Below, in pieces: positions 44,627 to 55,135 of a stretch of 64,000 nt of DNA. Under the pieces are notes generated by a model. It ran no database searches. It was given only the letters and a program-made list of their open reading frames with translations, and had not been told where the DNA came from. Origin of the DNA: Aplectana chamaeleonis (taxonomy: Eukaryota; Nematoda; Chromadorea; Rhabditida; Cosmocercidae); contig JAPDOI010000210.1 of assembly GCA_029168955.1 (NCBI GenBank), positions 62,001 through 126,000 of the forward strand. The letters run 5' to 3'. The first letter of the stretch is position 1; each line of letters opens with the position of its first letter. Position numbers and translations under genes: made by a program.

Positions 44627-46066
44627 CAAGGGAAGGATCATTACATGCCGTGGCCATTTCGAATGATATATGCGTTTTCTAGAATCAGTTTTTTTACGTA
44701 GAATTCGTATTTCTACTCTTTAGCTGCAAATCGTTCCTCTGAGCGGAGTTATGAGCATTTTTATATTGATTTCTATAGAAAAATGGCATTGTTCCTGCCG
44801 TAACATACAGAAATCTTCCGAAAAACCGAAAACGGATATCATATTCGTGACCAGCATCCCAAATAAACCTCCTGGACAGATTTAGAGCCAAAATTTTTTA
44901 TTTGACATTCAGACCCACAAAAGTAGATTGAGTTACCACATGCGTGAGGCTACGACGGTGAAAATTTTTTTTGCCCAAACGTGTGGGTTATTTGGCACGC
45001 TGAACACGAATATGACGTTCTTTTTTGGTACTCATGTTGATTACAGCATGTTACGATAGAAATATGATATTTTGGCTTCTATAACCTACAGTAGTTCTCA
45101 AAAAAAGAGCTTTTTTGAGAAATCATGGGTTTGTATCATTTGCGTCAGATCAGCCAAACTTTTGTGAGGCTGTGATCTCTCAATCAATATTGATTATTGT
45201 CCGCCCGCTCTCACTCTAACCTGACTCGTCGAGCGATTTCTCTTGTAATGTTCTGCCCACAATCGTTCAGCTAGCAGCCTATCATTGCTGTTTGGAGAAG
45301 CGGATGTCACGATGGAGAAGGAGCTGGAGCTCATGGAGTTCGTTCAAAGACCATACTGCTATTGACAACGCCTTGCTTACTCATGGTATGCGGCGGGGTA
45401 TCATGAAAACCATCCAGGGCAGTTTGAAACTCCTGTTCAGTACTGTTTCCCTCCTCAATTGGTAGGCCTGTGTGGTTTTGATGGTTGTTCGAATGTTCAC
45501 TTCATTCGTTGTTCTCATTGTGAGAAAATCCTTTGTTTTGAACATTTTGTTCACAATAATGTGCTCGTAGCTATACATTTTTTGCAAGTCCAATTAGTTT
45601 CACAGTAAAACACCAGCAGCGGGGATAAGACATTCTCGACTGAAACGCTTCCTACTCCTAAAAAAGCTCTCCCACGATAAAACTGTTAATCTTCTACACT
45701 TCCAGTGTTGTAAACGAGTAATTTACAAGTGTGAAAAAATTTTGGGTGCAGCATGGATTCGAACCTGTGACCTCTTTTTTTTCAGTGCAGCACCCACTTC
45801 CACTGCGCCAACCGTTCACGGCTTATAACACACTATGAGGTAATTCCTGGTGTAGAAGTCACATCAGTGTATCTCAGGATGCGAGAAAGACTCATGGATT
45901 ACGCTTTATGATGCGTCTACGAGTCAAGCGCTAAAAACGCCTATAACTCCTTTCAGAGAAACGATTAGCAGCTGCAGAGTAAAAATTTGAATTCTACGTC
46001 GAAAATTAGTTCTAGTAATGCATATTTTATTTAGAATGACCACGACATGTAATGATCCTTCCCTTG
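44627..46066. mobile_element. PIF/Harbinger-like element, GGATCATTACATG-end type
   Basis: Ends are CAAGGGAAGGATCATTACAT and its inverse ATGTAATGATCCTTCCCTTG. Similarity continues inward (CGTGG, TTCGAATGAT diverged, ACGTAGAATTC). Flanks TGA and TTA fit a diverged 3-bp TNA duplication. It contains two of the AACACGAATNTGA modules seen in the other copies plus about 900 bp of different sequence. It is 1440 bp and lies inside the copy at 43669-46569. Confidence 0.8.
45744..45817 (-). tRNA. tRNA-like pseudogene or SINE head
   Basis: On the minus strand there is an A-box-like TGGCGCAGTGG and a perfect B box GGTTCGAATCC about 36 bases later; a D stem GCGC/GTGC can be drawn. The acceptor arms do not pair and the anticodon arm is spoiled by an A-run. 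This is therefore a tRNA-derived pol III relic at most, sitting inside the element at 44627-46066. Confidence 0.35.
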
Positions 46067-46572
46067 TTAGATCATTTTATCGATTTCTGATAGCTTACGG
46101 TAGATTACAGTGGGTATGCAGTAGTTTGGTCAAAGTCTCAGAATTGTCTCAAAATTTATATGCAGAGGTTATTCGGAGGTGTTGAATACGAATTTGATAT
46201 CTATCTATTTGTCAATTTGGAAAATATCAAGGTAGGTTTTGTGCCCTATATGGTATGGTACCTACCGTAACCTATAGTGTACCTCAAATTTCAATAAGCG
46301 GACCCCAGGTTCGGGTTCAGCCACGAAGGTTACCCCTACAAGCAAGTTTTGAGTGGAATCAGAGAAAAAATTTCAAAACACCCCAAAAATTGTCTTATGG
46401 GTACATAGGTACCCGTACCTTGCCACGAGGGTTTAAAAAACGCTCACAACTTTTCCCAGATTTATTCTAGGAAGCTGCGTAAGGCATTCTCGGACTCTAC
46501 GTCCGAAAATAGTCATCGAAAAGTACATTTCGTGTGGAATGGTTAGAATGGCTAATAGTGGTTCCCTTGTTA

Positions 46573-46926
46573 ATACATTCCAGAGTGCAGCCAAAGAGTT
46601 TCACTTAATGGAGATCTCATGTTTTTTGAATTCTATTGCCATTATTAAAAATCGACGCGCCTATTTTAGATTTTTATTATAATAAATGATTTAAGTTATC
46701 GAAATGTTTTGTATCAGAGCAAAGCGCGCTTTGAGTGCATAAAAAGAAACAGAATAATTGAATCAAATTGAATTCTAATTAAAAATACGACCTTATAAAA
46801 AAAGTTTAATGTGAGTAATGCCGTTAGAAAATACAATACCGCACGCAGGATTTGGTCAGAAGGCGCGCGGGGACGCGTTTTCGCATCTTTTGCGTTCTGT
46901 TTTGAATAACAAGGTTCAAACTACCA
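46573..46926. other. No feature recognised
   Basis: AT-rich spacer between a Harbinger-like element and a mariner. Confidence 0.5.
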
Positions 46927-47110
46927 TATTAGGCTGTCCACAACTAAATTGCGTTTTCTTGCAAATTAATTTTTAACTCACTGTTTCCTGTCTATTATTA
47001 TTTCCATGCTTACATCGTTGTACATCATTTTGAAGCTTATGTATCTAGTGGTCTTTCATTTCTTGATTTTCGTTCGTTTCAAAGCTCATTGTTCGGGAAA
47101 TTCAGATCGA

Positions 47111-49135
47111 ATGCCTACGATGCTATCTAACAAGGGAACCACAATAAGTCATAGTGACCACTCCGAATGAAATGTTCTTTTCTGGAACTATTTTCGGACG
47201 AAAAGTCCTAATATGCCCATCACAGCTGCCTAGACCCACTCTGAAAAAAGTTATGAGCGTTTTTTAAAGCTTTGCGGCCAGGTAAGGGTACCGCTGAACA
47301 CGAATCTGAGGTTTGCTTGCCCAAAATTTAAGGTTCACTGTAGGTTACGGTAGGTAACATGCCCTTTATTATGCAAAAATTACCTCAATATTCCGATTAT
47401 CGACAAATGGACATTGAATTCGTATTAGGCACCCCAAATAACCCCCACATAGAAACTTTGAGACCAATCTGAGACTGACCAAACTACCGTATACCCACCG
47501 TAATCTACCGTAAGCTGTCAAAAATTGATAAGCTGACATCAGATTCGTGTTGAGCACTCCAAATAACCCCCAGAGAAATAATTTGAGCATATTCTGGAGT
47601 AGCACTCCGGAAATAGTCTAAAGTCGCGATTTGCCATCAAATTCTCCCCCGATGGGAATCTGTGAACGATTACAGTCGAAAACCTCGGAAAATCGATGAA
47701 AGAACCTCAGATTCGTGATCAGCACCCAAAATAACCACCCAGGGCGAATTTTTAGTCAAATCTGGAATATTTTTCTAGAACGCTTCGAGAGCCCTCTAAT
47801 TGGTATATAAATAAACGCCCAACCGAAAATCAGTAAAAGTCCAAAACGCTGTTAGTCTGCGCAAAGTTTGGAAAATGTTCCTCCAACCTAACTTTGCTTA
47901 GTGAGGTAGTTTTGGGCGCTGAAAACGATTATGAGGTCCGTTTCCGCAATTTCTTAAAAATAATGCGCTTTTTGGAGGGTACAGTAAGTACAAAAATCAG
48001 AGAAAAAATGCCTAGAACTTCTTTCAGAGTGGGTCTAGGCAGCTGCGATGGGCATAATCGGACTTTTCGTTTGAAAATGGTCTTAGAAAAGTACATTTCA
48101 TTTGGAATGGTTACTATTACTTATAGTGGTTCCCTTGTAAGGAGCAGATCCGTATCATCTTGCTTCATGGGTTCAAACTTGGACGGAAGGCTGTGGAGGC
48201 TCATGAAAATATTGTGAAAGTGTGGGGGCCAGATGTCTTTCCGGATGGCAGCACTCAACTCTGATTTCGAAAATTCCGATCCGGAGACACAAACCTCCAA
48301 GATGAGCCAGGTCGAGGTCGGATCCCTGAATTTGATGACGACTGCCTGAAGTCTTTGGTGGAGTCGGATCTATGAAAAACTGTTTGTGAATTGGCGGAGG
48401 AACTTCAAGTGTCGCGGTCGACTATCGCAAACCATTTGAAGAAACTTGGAAAGAAGAAAAACTTGAAACTGTGGGTACCTCACGAATTGAACGTTCAACA
48501 GATGCTCAAGCGCTATCAAATCTCAACGGCGCTGCATTTGCGTAACAAGAACGAGCCTTTCGTTGATCGAATTGTTACCTGCGGTGAGGAATGGATTCTG
48601 CACAATAACCGAACACGTTCTGGGCAGTGGTTGAACAAACAGGAGCCCACAAGAAGACTATGGTCACTGTTTAGTGGAATTTCACAGGAGTTTTACATCA
48701 TGCGTTCATGAATCTGGATGAATCGACCAATACGGATACCTAATGTCACCAAATCCACAAAAGGCACCAGACACTGCCGCGTGCAAATCCAGCAGTGGTC
48801 AATGGAAAAGGTCCAATCCTTCTTCACGATAATGCGAGACCTCACGTCTTACGCAGAACGCTCCAGAAGTTGAATGACCTCGGCTATAAAACTTTGCCTC
48901 CTCCAGCATACTCACCAGATCTGTCGCCAACGAATTAGCATACTTTAAACCACCTCAAGGTTTTCGTCAAGGGTTGGGTGTTCAAGAGTCAGACTGATGC
49001 AGAAACTGCCTTCAACGACTTCATTGCTTCCAGGAGTTCGGAATTCTACCGATGTTTTCTATTTATGGTTCTGTAGAACGTTGGCAGAAACTTGTCAATT
49101 CTACTGCTGCTTATTTTATTCAATAATGTTTTGTT
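47111..49135 (+). pseudogene. Mariner transposase (bandit/Hsmar1-like), disrupted
   Basis: The ATG at 47111 opens MPTMLS, interrupted after 47130. The frame resumes at 48141 as KEQIRIILLHGF and KLGRKAVEAHENI. Then come FRSGDTNLQDEPGRGR, LAEELQVSRSTIANHLKKLG, WVPHELN, NKNEPFVDRIVTCGEEWIL and RSGQWLNKQEP. Later frames give [13 protein letters not shown] and YSPDLSPTN. The triad reads Gly (in TCGEEW, normally TCDEKW), Asp and Asn (in SPTN, normally SPTD), so two of three catalytic residues are lost. Further stops and frameshifts follow. The Hsmar1/bandit resemblance (EPFVDRIVTC, RSGQWL) is from memory of that family. Confidence 0.85.
47131..48137. mobile_element. PIF/Harbinger-like MITE, CCACTAT-end type, inside the mariner
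   Basis: Ends CAAGGGAACCACAATAAGTC and the inverse of CAAGGGAACCACTATAAGTA (with about 130 bp of terminal similarity, including CAGCTGCCTAGACCCACTCT). Perfect TAA duplication at 47128-47130 and 48138-48140. The body has the AACACGAATCTGA modules and CTACCGTAATCTACCGTAA. Length 1007 bp, non-coding. Confidence 0.95.
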
Positions 49136-49201
49136 TGAGTTGAGTTATGAACGTTTGAAGTTACGCGTCAGAAACGCAATTTATTCGTAGACAACCTAAT
49201 A

Positions 49202-50097
49202 AATGTTTTTTTTTCGGATCAGACGGTTATTAGAGATCCTGGTGAGGCTTGCTATCCGACAGTATGCTTATTGCTAGAGACTAAGTTTGAGCAGAAGCGT
49301 ATGGGGTGAAATCTCTGGTCTGTCGCACAGTTTGCATACAAATACAGTGTGCGGCTGCTCAGCGCTATGTGAACCTTATAGCAGTATAGAAATCCCGTAA
49401 CGAACTCCTTTGTTCAAGCTTAAACCTCAACAAGCTCATTATTGTTGGATAGTCCTTCTCACCTGGATCCTACGGAACTTCAATGATCTGAGAAAAGTTG
49501 ATTTCGAAGCAAGTCAAACGCTAAGGACGCGGAAACGGGTCCTCGCGCGTCTTCTGACCAAATCCTACGAGCAGTAGTGGACAGTGGTACTTTTGAACGC
49601 TTTCTTGAACGCTTTCTATTCGAAAAAACAAAGAGCAGCGATTATATTCGAATGAGAATGCTTGCCTTCTCTAACTTGACTTTAAGGTCAGGATCATACT
49701 TCCAACGACGAGCGACGCGACGAAATGTTTACCATCCATATCGAACGAAAAGCGATATACCTTATGTGCACAGTCGCCGTCGCTGGTCGCGGGAAGTATG
49801 ATCCCGGCCTAATCCATTCACAGTCACGCCTAATTTTGGGTGATTACACGTTCGGACCGCGTGCAATATTGCGTTATCGAATACCGTGTCCCATCGGTCG
49901 GACACGCGGGCTCGGACGGCACGCCACCGAAAATCGATTTTCGTTTCTCATGTTCATAGTGAAGCTGTCAATGAAGCAAACATTCTACCAGAATTCCCGT
50001 TTATATCACTCTTTCTACCGAAAGAAACAACTGCCTGAAGTCACGAAAGGGTCAAGCGGAAATAATTTTTTGCCACCACTGCTCCCATGGTATTCAC
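49202..50097. other. No gene supported
   Basis: Open frames at 49577-49801 and 49725-50153 overlap in different phases and show no domains. Nothing else was recognised. Confidence 0.45.
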
Positions 50098-50591
50098 TTA
50101 AAGGCAGTGGTCACGATGAAAAAAGTTTTCAAAATTCAACTGGGATTGGGTAGTGGAGGGACACTCTGTAACGTTAGCGTCGAAAGAACGCATGAAAACG
50201 AGCCAGGAAGAGCCCCAAAAGAGCCCGAAGTTGCAACTTCGAGCGCATTGAAAACCCCAAAAGCGCATCACACGCCCACCGACGTGAACAAATGAATGCT
50301 CGAGATCGTGAGATGAGCGATGATTTTCAATCATTAGCCCCGTTCTTCTCTTTATTCTCAGCTTCTCTCTTTACTCAGGCCAGCTTGCATAGATCGGCTG
50401 CAAAAGACGGAAGTTACAAGCCTCGGACAACTCGTCCACCATGTTTCCATAGCTCAATCTTTGAGGGACCATACCTGCGTTCACAGAAGGTCTTGTATGA
50501 TTTCAGAGACACCATTGGAATCAGCATGGGGCCGTCTTCAAGATAGGCGAAAAAACAGCATAACGATTTTCATCGAGAACACTGCCTTTAA
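50098..50591. mobile_element. TTAA MITE, head-to-tail pair member 1
   Basis: TTAA at 50098-50101 starts TTAAAGGCAGTGGTCACGAT; the right end is the inverse of TTAAAGGCAGTGTTCTCGAT, with TTAA at 50588-50591. The interior shares GACAACTCGTCCACCATG and TTTACTCAGG with the next copy. Confidence 0.85.
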
Positions 50592-51062
50592 ATGCAGTGT
50601 TCACGGAGAAAAAGTTGAACGTTTTTTTTTGGCTGAACCTAAGCTTAGGGTCCCTCTAAGAAGATTAAGAACGAAAGTGCGACGAAAAACGGGCGGCAGG
50701 TGGGTTAAAATCTCGTGGGCCAGCCAACCCATTGGGCAACTACGCCCACGTCCAATAACAGTTGCCCTAAATCCGTGGTTAGATCAGCGATGGTTTCCAA
50801 TCGAAAGCCTCGTTCTTCCTTTCATTCTCAACGTCTCTCTTTACTCAGGTCAGCTCGCACACATCGGCTGCAAAAAACGGGAGTTACAAGCCTCGGACAA
50901 CTTGTCCACAATGCTGCCCTTGCTGAATTTCGAAGGGGCCATAACTCCGTTTCCAGGGGGACTTGTACGATTCCAGGTACATCATTGAAATCAGCATGGG
51001 ACCGTTTTCAAGAATGGCGAAAGAACAGAAAAAACACCCTTTATCGTAAACACCGCCTTTAA
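50588..51062. mobile_element. TTAA MITE, head-to-tail pair member 2
   Basis: It starts at the TTAA that ends member 1 (TTAAATGCAGTGTTCACGG) and ends with the inverse of TTAAAGGCGGTGTTTACGAT at 51059-51062. It is directly followed by the truncated end of a minus-strand LINE. Confidence 0.85.
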
Positions 51063-51084
51063 GGCAGCGAGGACAGAGCAGATC

Positions 51085-51835
51085 CTTTATGGACACCAAC
51101 GAAGATGGAAAGCCCTGCCGACATCCCGGGTGGTGCTTGGAAGCGACTTTATGGATCGGCGTAGAGAATCTTGACCCAATCAATGAGCTCTTCTGGGACA
51201 ACATGCTGCCGCAAAGCGAAACATATCAGTTCATGCGAGACTCGGTCGAATGTCTTCTTCAAATCGAGAAATGCAAGGTGAAGCGTGCTCTTTTTCTCGC
51301 GGTGCATCTTAATCAGTAGCCGGGCAGCATGAGTGGTGTTAGTGACGCCATTCATTAGCAGCAAAGCCACTTTGAATTTTGGTGATCTCGACGATTTCAC
51401 GGATCCGACGATCGAGAAGACGTTCAAAGGTTTTCATGCTGTGGGACAGAAGCCGAGTTGGGCGATAATTCGCACAATCTGCTAGACTACCTTTCTTCTT
51501 CCAGATAGGTATAGTCATGCTCCGCTGCTTTTCCTCAGGTGTTCTCTTTTCAGCAACAACCTGGTTGAAAAACTGCGCTAGCCTGTCAGCAGGGCTCCAG
51601 CACCACGCCTTCCACATCTCAGTCGCCAGATCATGGGGCCAACACGCTAATGCTGTCTGTACTTCCCCGACGGTGATCGAATGGACAGGGCCGCTTGTGG
51701 GTTTGGATTCAGGTATAGGCGGATGCGGAAATTCCTTTGTTGAGATCTTCTCGAAGTAGTCACGCCATCTCCTCATCACCTTTCCGCGGTCCACAAGCGG
51801 CCGACCGTTTTCATCATTAAAACCTCAGAACTTCT
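51085..51835 (-). pseudogene. LINE-b reverse transcriptase, N-terminal half
   Basis: From 51794 the minus strand gives VMRRWRDYFEKISTKEFPHP, VQTALACWPHDLATEMWKAW (the KxxGPDxxxxE block, altered), IPIWKKKGSLADCANYRPTR, MKTFERLLDRRIREIV, then QSGFAAN in the fingers. In the next frame motif A is FLDLKKTFDRVSHELI and is followed by VPEELIDWVKILYADP. The sequence ends shortly after GVHKGSALSS (motif B). Motif C (YADD) is absent because the copy is truncated. The linker at 51836-52123 (ANCARRFERKRKH-like) is also recognisable. Confidence 0.85.
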
Positions 51836-52456
51836 CTACGTCCTCGATTCCATGCTAACGGGATTTCGCAAGTCGATACACAAGGCATTCACCGTCACGC
51901 GTATCCAGCTTTTCATACAGTTCTCCGTAATGTGCAGCCTTCGCTCTCGCCACGGCTTGCTCAGCATACTCCTTCGCTTCGCGGTACTTCTGCCAGTTCC
52001 CATCAGTCTTGCTAGCAAGTGAGGCGTGATATGCTTCCTTTTTCTCTCAAATCTTCGTGCGCAATTCATTTGTCCAGAGCCACATTTGCTTATCGATTTT
52101 CCTTCTGCCTTTCTTCGTGACACCGAGTTCCTAGCGCGTAAATTCTATCATCGTTCTGGTTGCCTTCTGCCATGATTCGTGTACAGTTTTGACTGGCGGT
52201 GGGTGGACACGCGAGAAGACGCCAACTTCCTTCTCCCTTAAACGCCACTACCTTCTCCGAGTAGGTCTACACCGCTCACCAATTCTACGCCTCTGCGGCA
52301 TGATGTTCACCGTGCATATCAGCGGACGGTATTGTGTTACAACTGTCTCGTACGGAACGGATTTCGCATTTGAGACCATCTTCTCGTTGCGGTGTCGGAC
52401 AAGCACAAAATCAATATGCGTCATTTTGTTGCCGCTGTAAAAGTTACAAGGTGAGA

Positions 52457-53010
52457 CTAACGCTTTTGAAACTTTGTTTCCACAATGATAAGGTAATGTG
52501 AATCGGCGTAATCGAGAATTCGTTCGCCATTCGTGTTCCGTAGTCCGTACCCGAAACCTCTGTGGATTTTATAGCCTCGGCTCGTCTCTCCGGTGTGACC
52601 ATTCATGTCTCCCGCCATACAATCGTTTTCTAGCGGTACCTCGGCGGTCTTCCCATCGAGCATCATCTAGAAATCATCCTTCACTCGGTCCGTACAACTG
52701 GTCTGCGGGGCATACACCGAGAAGAATGCGTTGCTCATCGTTGGCGATGGTTATCTTCATCAAGCGGTCGCCAAAGCGATGCACTTCGGCAATCACGTCA
52801 CGGAAGCGTTCAGACACAACAATGCCAACGTCGTTCGTGGTTCTAGGGCTGCCATGATACAGGACGTTGAAAGCTCTCCTTGAGTCCAATGTCCTTGTAC
52901 TTGCTACCCAACCATCTCGTCTCTTGCGGTGCACAGAGATAAATACGTCTACGCTCCAGAGCAACAGCCAATTCGCTCGAGTGGCCTGGCAACGTGCCGA
53001 CATTCAGCGT
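52457..53010 (-). pseudogene. LINE-b AP-like endonuclease relic
   Basis: The reading starts near VATLNVGTLPGHSSELAVAL (in the next frame) with a decayed QETRW block (APQETRWLGSK), the conserved N-terminal endonuclease motif. It continues as DVGIVVSERFRDVIAEVHRFGDRLMKI and GVCPADQLYGPSEG. After a frameshift near 52670 comes ENDCMAGDMNGHTGE, the AGDxNxH catalytic block, then GYGLRNTNGERILDYADSH. It is typical of the exonuclease-endonuclease-phosphatase fold of RTE LINEs. Frameshifts make it inactive. Confidence 0.85.
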
Positions 53011-53454
53011 TGCAACGCGAGCCTTGGCGAAGTCAAAGGACTCCCGGACTAGCTTGGTTACCCCTCGATGCCGTCCTTACACCGAAGACCCCAGCAGACA
53101 TTCACCACTCACCACGCTCCGTAAGTGGGAGTCGGTTACCGCGGACGCCGTAGCCTTTAGCGATTCCTTTAGCACCATGGCATGTGGTGCGACAATGATA
53201 TCTATCGGCCGACCTGTCGCACGGGCGCTTCGCCCTTTTATGTCGCCGGAACACCAAAGTCCGTGTTCAGCTCACCTCGACAGATTCGAGGAGTTTCCAG
53301 TGGCACCAGCGTGGAGGAGCGGACTGCCACACCTCTCGTCCAGCACTTACTTCTCGAAGAGCGCGACCGCAACAGTGCATACTAGCCATATCGATTTTCG
53401 ATCGGTTTAGTCGACAAACACTATGACGCGTCGCTCCTTCCAGGGAGCATATCA

Positions 53455-53720
53455 TAAGCCCACAATGACCTGGAAGTCTTCCGGATCCGGTGCTTGCGTC
53501 AGACCCTTGGGATTACGGTTTGTGACCGTATTTGCAACGGCAATATTGGGAAGAGCTGTATGGATCAACCGATGGTTGAAGAGCACCTGCAGACAAGAAT
53601 ATTGCGATGGTTTGGACATATTGGTAGGATGGACGCTAGCCGCATCCCGTAAAGTATGCTGAGACGCGCCCGCCATCGTGGAAGTCCAGAAAACGGCTCT
53701 CAAGAAGACGTGGCTCAAGC
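53455..53720 (+). pseudogene. LINE C-terminal relic (LINE-c), plus strand
   Basis: One plus-strand frame reads LEVFRIRCLRQTLGITVCDR, then CMDQPMVEEHLQTRILRWFG, HIGRMDASRIP, a stop, and MLRRARHRGSPENG. This is the C-terminal LRWFGHxxRM block common to RTE-type endonuclease-RT proteins. It ends at the terminus of the foldback-like element at 53724. Confidence 0.75.
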
Positions 53721-53744
53721 ACACAGACAATGGGGTGGACCGAC

Positions 53745-54480
53745 GGCGGACAAGTTGCGTACCGACAGCGGGATGGGCGACGTTTGGAATGCAATTTGCA
53801 CGCGGTCGGCACGCAAATTAGCGCGGTCGATACGCACTGCCACGCGGTCAGCACGGAATACCACGCGGTTAGTACGTATAGCCGCGCGGTCGGTACGTCT
53901 TGCCACGCGGTCGGTACGCATTGTCGCGCCCTCGGTACGCACTACCACGCGGTCAGTACGCATCGCTACGCGGTCGGAAGGCATTGCCACGCGGTCAGTA
54001 CGAACGCTTTTCGGATACTAGCAGCAGTGGAAACGCATTGTGACGCGGTCGGTACGCAACGCAACGCGGTTAGTACGCATTGCCGCGCGGTCGGTACGTC
54101 TTTCCACGTGGTTGGTACGTGCTGCCGCGCGGTCGGTACGCATTGACCCGCGATCAGTACACATTGCCACGCGATCAGTACGCTTTATCTCGTGGTTCGT
54201 ACGCAAAAACACGCGGTCGATACAAACTGCCACGGCGGTCGGTACGCAACGCAACGCGGTTAGTACGGACCGCGGCGCGGTCGGTACGTCTCGCCAAGCG
54301 GTCAGTACGCATTGCCACGCGGTCAATACGAACTCTTTCCAAATCCTGAAAGCGGTCGGTACGCATCCACACGCGCTCGTAACGCATTGCCTCGCGGTAG
54401 GTACGGTATTAGTCCGCGGTCGGCATAAATGTCGCACATAGGATTGGCCACGGTTAGTACGCATTCACACGTGGTATGCC
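53745..54480. repeat. 21-bp minisatellite, left arm (about 30 units)
   Basis: The unit CACGCGGTCGGTACGCATTGC recurs with variants (TCAGTACGCA, TTAGTACG, TCGGTACGTCT). Some units are lengthened by inserts (near 54005-54035 and 54320-54350). Because 21 is a multiple of three and the unit lacks stops in most frames, several overlapping open frames of 70-148 codons with heptad-like repeats appear on both strands. None is supported as a gene. Confidence 0.9.
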
Positions 54481-54647
54481 TAATTTCATCGCTCGCTCAG
54501 TCCAAAACTTTTTCTAAAAATCCGACAGCTGTCATTACGCATGCATGCGCGTCAGGCATATATTGCTTCCAACGAAATGACACTGTTTTAGAACGCATTA
54601 TTACCCAGATGCACGGCTGGCTTTCCAACCGCGAATTACGAGCTTTT

Positions 54648-55122
54648 TTATAAGGGAGCATACACGCTCGTAAATGTGGTTGAGATAACAACGAAAATAG
54701 AACGGTATGTCTGATTAAAACTCCTATGCATTTTGAAGCGTCAAAAACGACTTACAAGGCCGCTACACGAGTGAGAAGTTGGTCCCGCCCTGTATTTTTC
54801 CGCCTCCACTATTTACCGTACTCCTCCAAAACAGGGGTACTGTGCTATTCCCACCGTCGTCGATGTATGTGACTCAATTATTGTACTTATTGTAGCACTC
54901 ACAGACGTCGTTGACGGTGGGAGTGGCCCAGCACCCCTGTTCTGGAGGAGGACGCAAATACGTGGGGCGGAGAAATACAGGGTTGGGCCAGGTTCTTACT
55001 CGTGTAGCGGCATTGTGGTTCGTTGTTGACGCTTAAAAATGCGTAGGCGTTGTAATCTGGGCCATACCATTTTAATTTCGTAGTTATCCCCAACAAATTT
55101 ACGAGCGTGTATGCTGCTTTAA
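54648..55122. mobile_element. TTAA element, family L copy 1
   Basis: The left end is GGGAGCATACACGCTCGTAA; the right end is TTTACGAGCGTGTATGCTGC followed by TTAA at 55119-55122. The left TTAA is decayed. About 475 bp, non-coding. Confidence 0.75.
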
Positions 55123-55135
55123 CCAATAAAATCTA

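Larger units (their letters stand above)
43669..46569. mobile_element. PIF/Harbinger-like MITE, CCACTAT-end type, with nested elements
   Basis: It is flanked by TTA at 43666-43668 and 46570-46572. The left end is CAAGGAAACTACGATTAGCC and the right end is the inverse of CAAGGGAACCACTATTAGCC. The interior is the same modular body as the other copies, split by repeat P (44150-44550) and by the related element at 44627-46066. Without them it is about 1.05 kb, matching its relatives. Confidence 0.85.
46929..49199 (+). mobile_element. Bandit/Hsmar1-like mariner split by a Harbinger-like MITE
   Basis: The left end TTAGGCTGTCCACAACTAAA and the inverse right end TTAGGTTGTCTACGAATAAA are both followed by TTGCGTTT. 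TA flanks at 46927-46928 and 49200-49201. The total is 2271 bp, of which 1007 bp plus 3 bp is the nested MITE, leaving about 1.26 kb. Confidence 0.9.
51063..53300 (-). mobile_element. RTE-type LINE relic, endonuclease plus RT N-terminal half (LINE-b copy 2)
   Basis: On the minus strand the element reads from a GC-rich leader (about 53300-53010) through an endonuclease and a linker into the RT. It stops after GVHKGSALSS at the RT motif B, where a TTAA MITE begins. The 3' half is therefore missing, whereas the relic at 9979-10748 keeps only a 3' half. The order EN then RT with no ORF1 fits RTE/BovB-type LINEs. Confidence 0.85.

Noticed and set aside
53656..54464. Seven overlapping open frames on both strands encoding repetitive peptides
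   Set aside because: They are all translations of the 21-bp minisatellite in different frames; they overlap, lack start or splice context and contradict one another.
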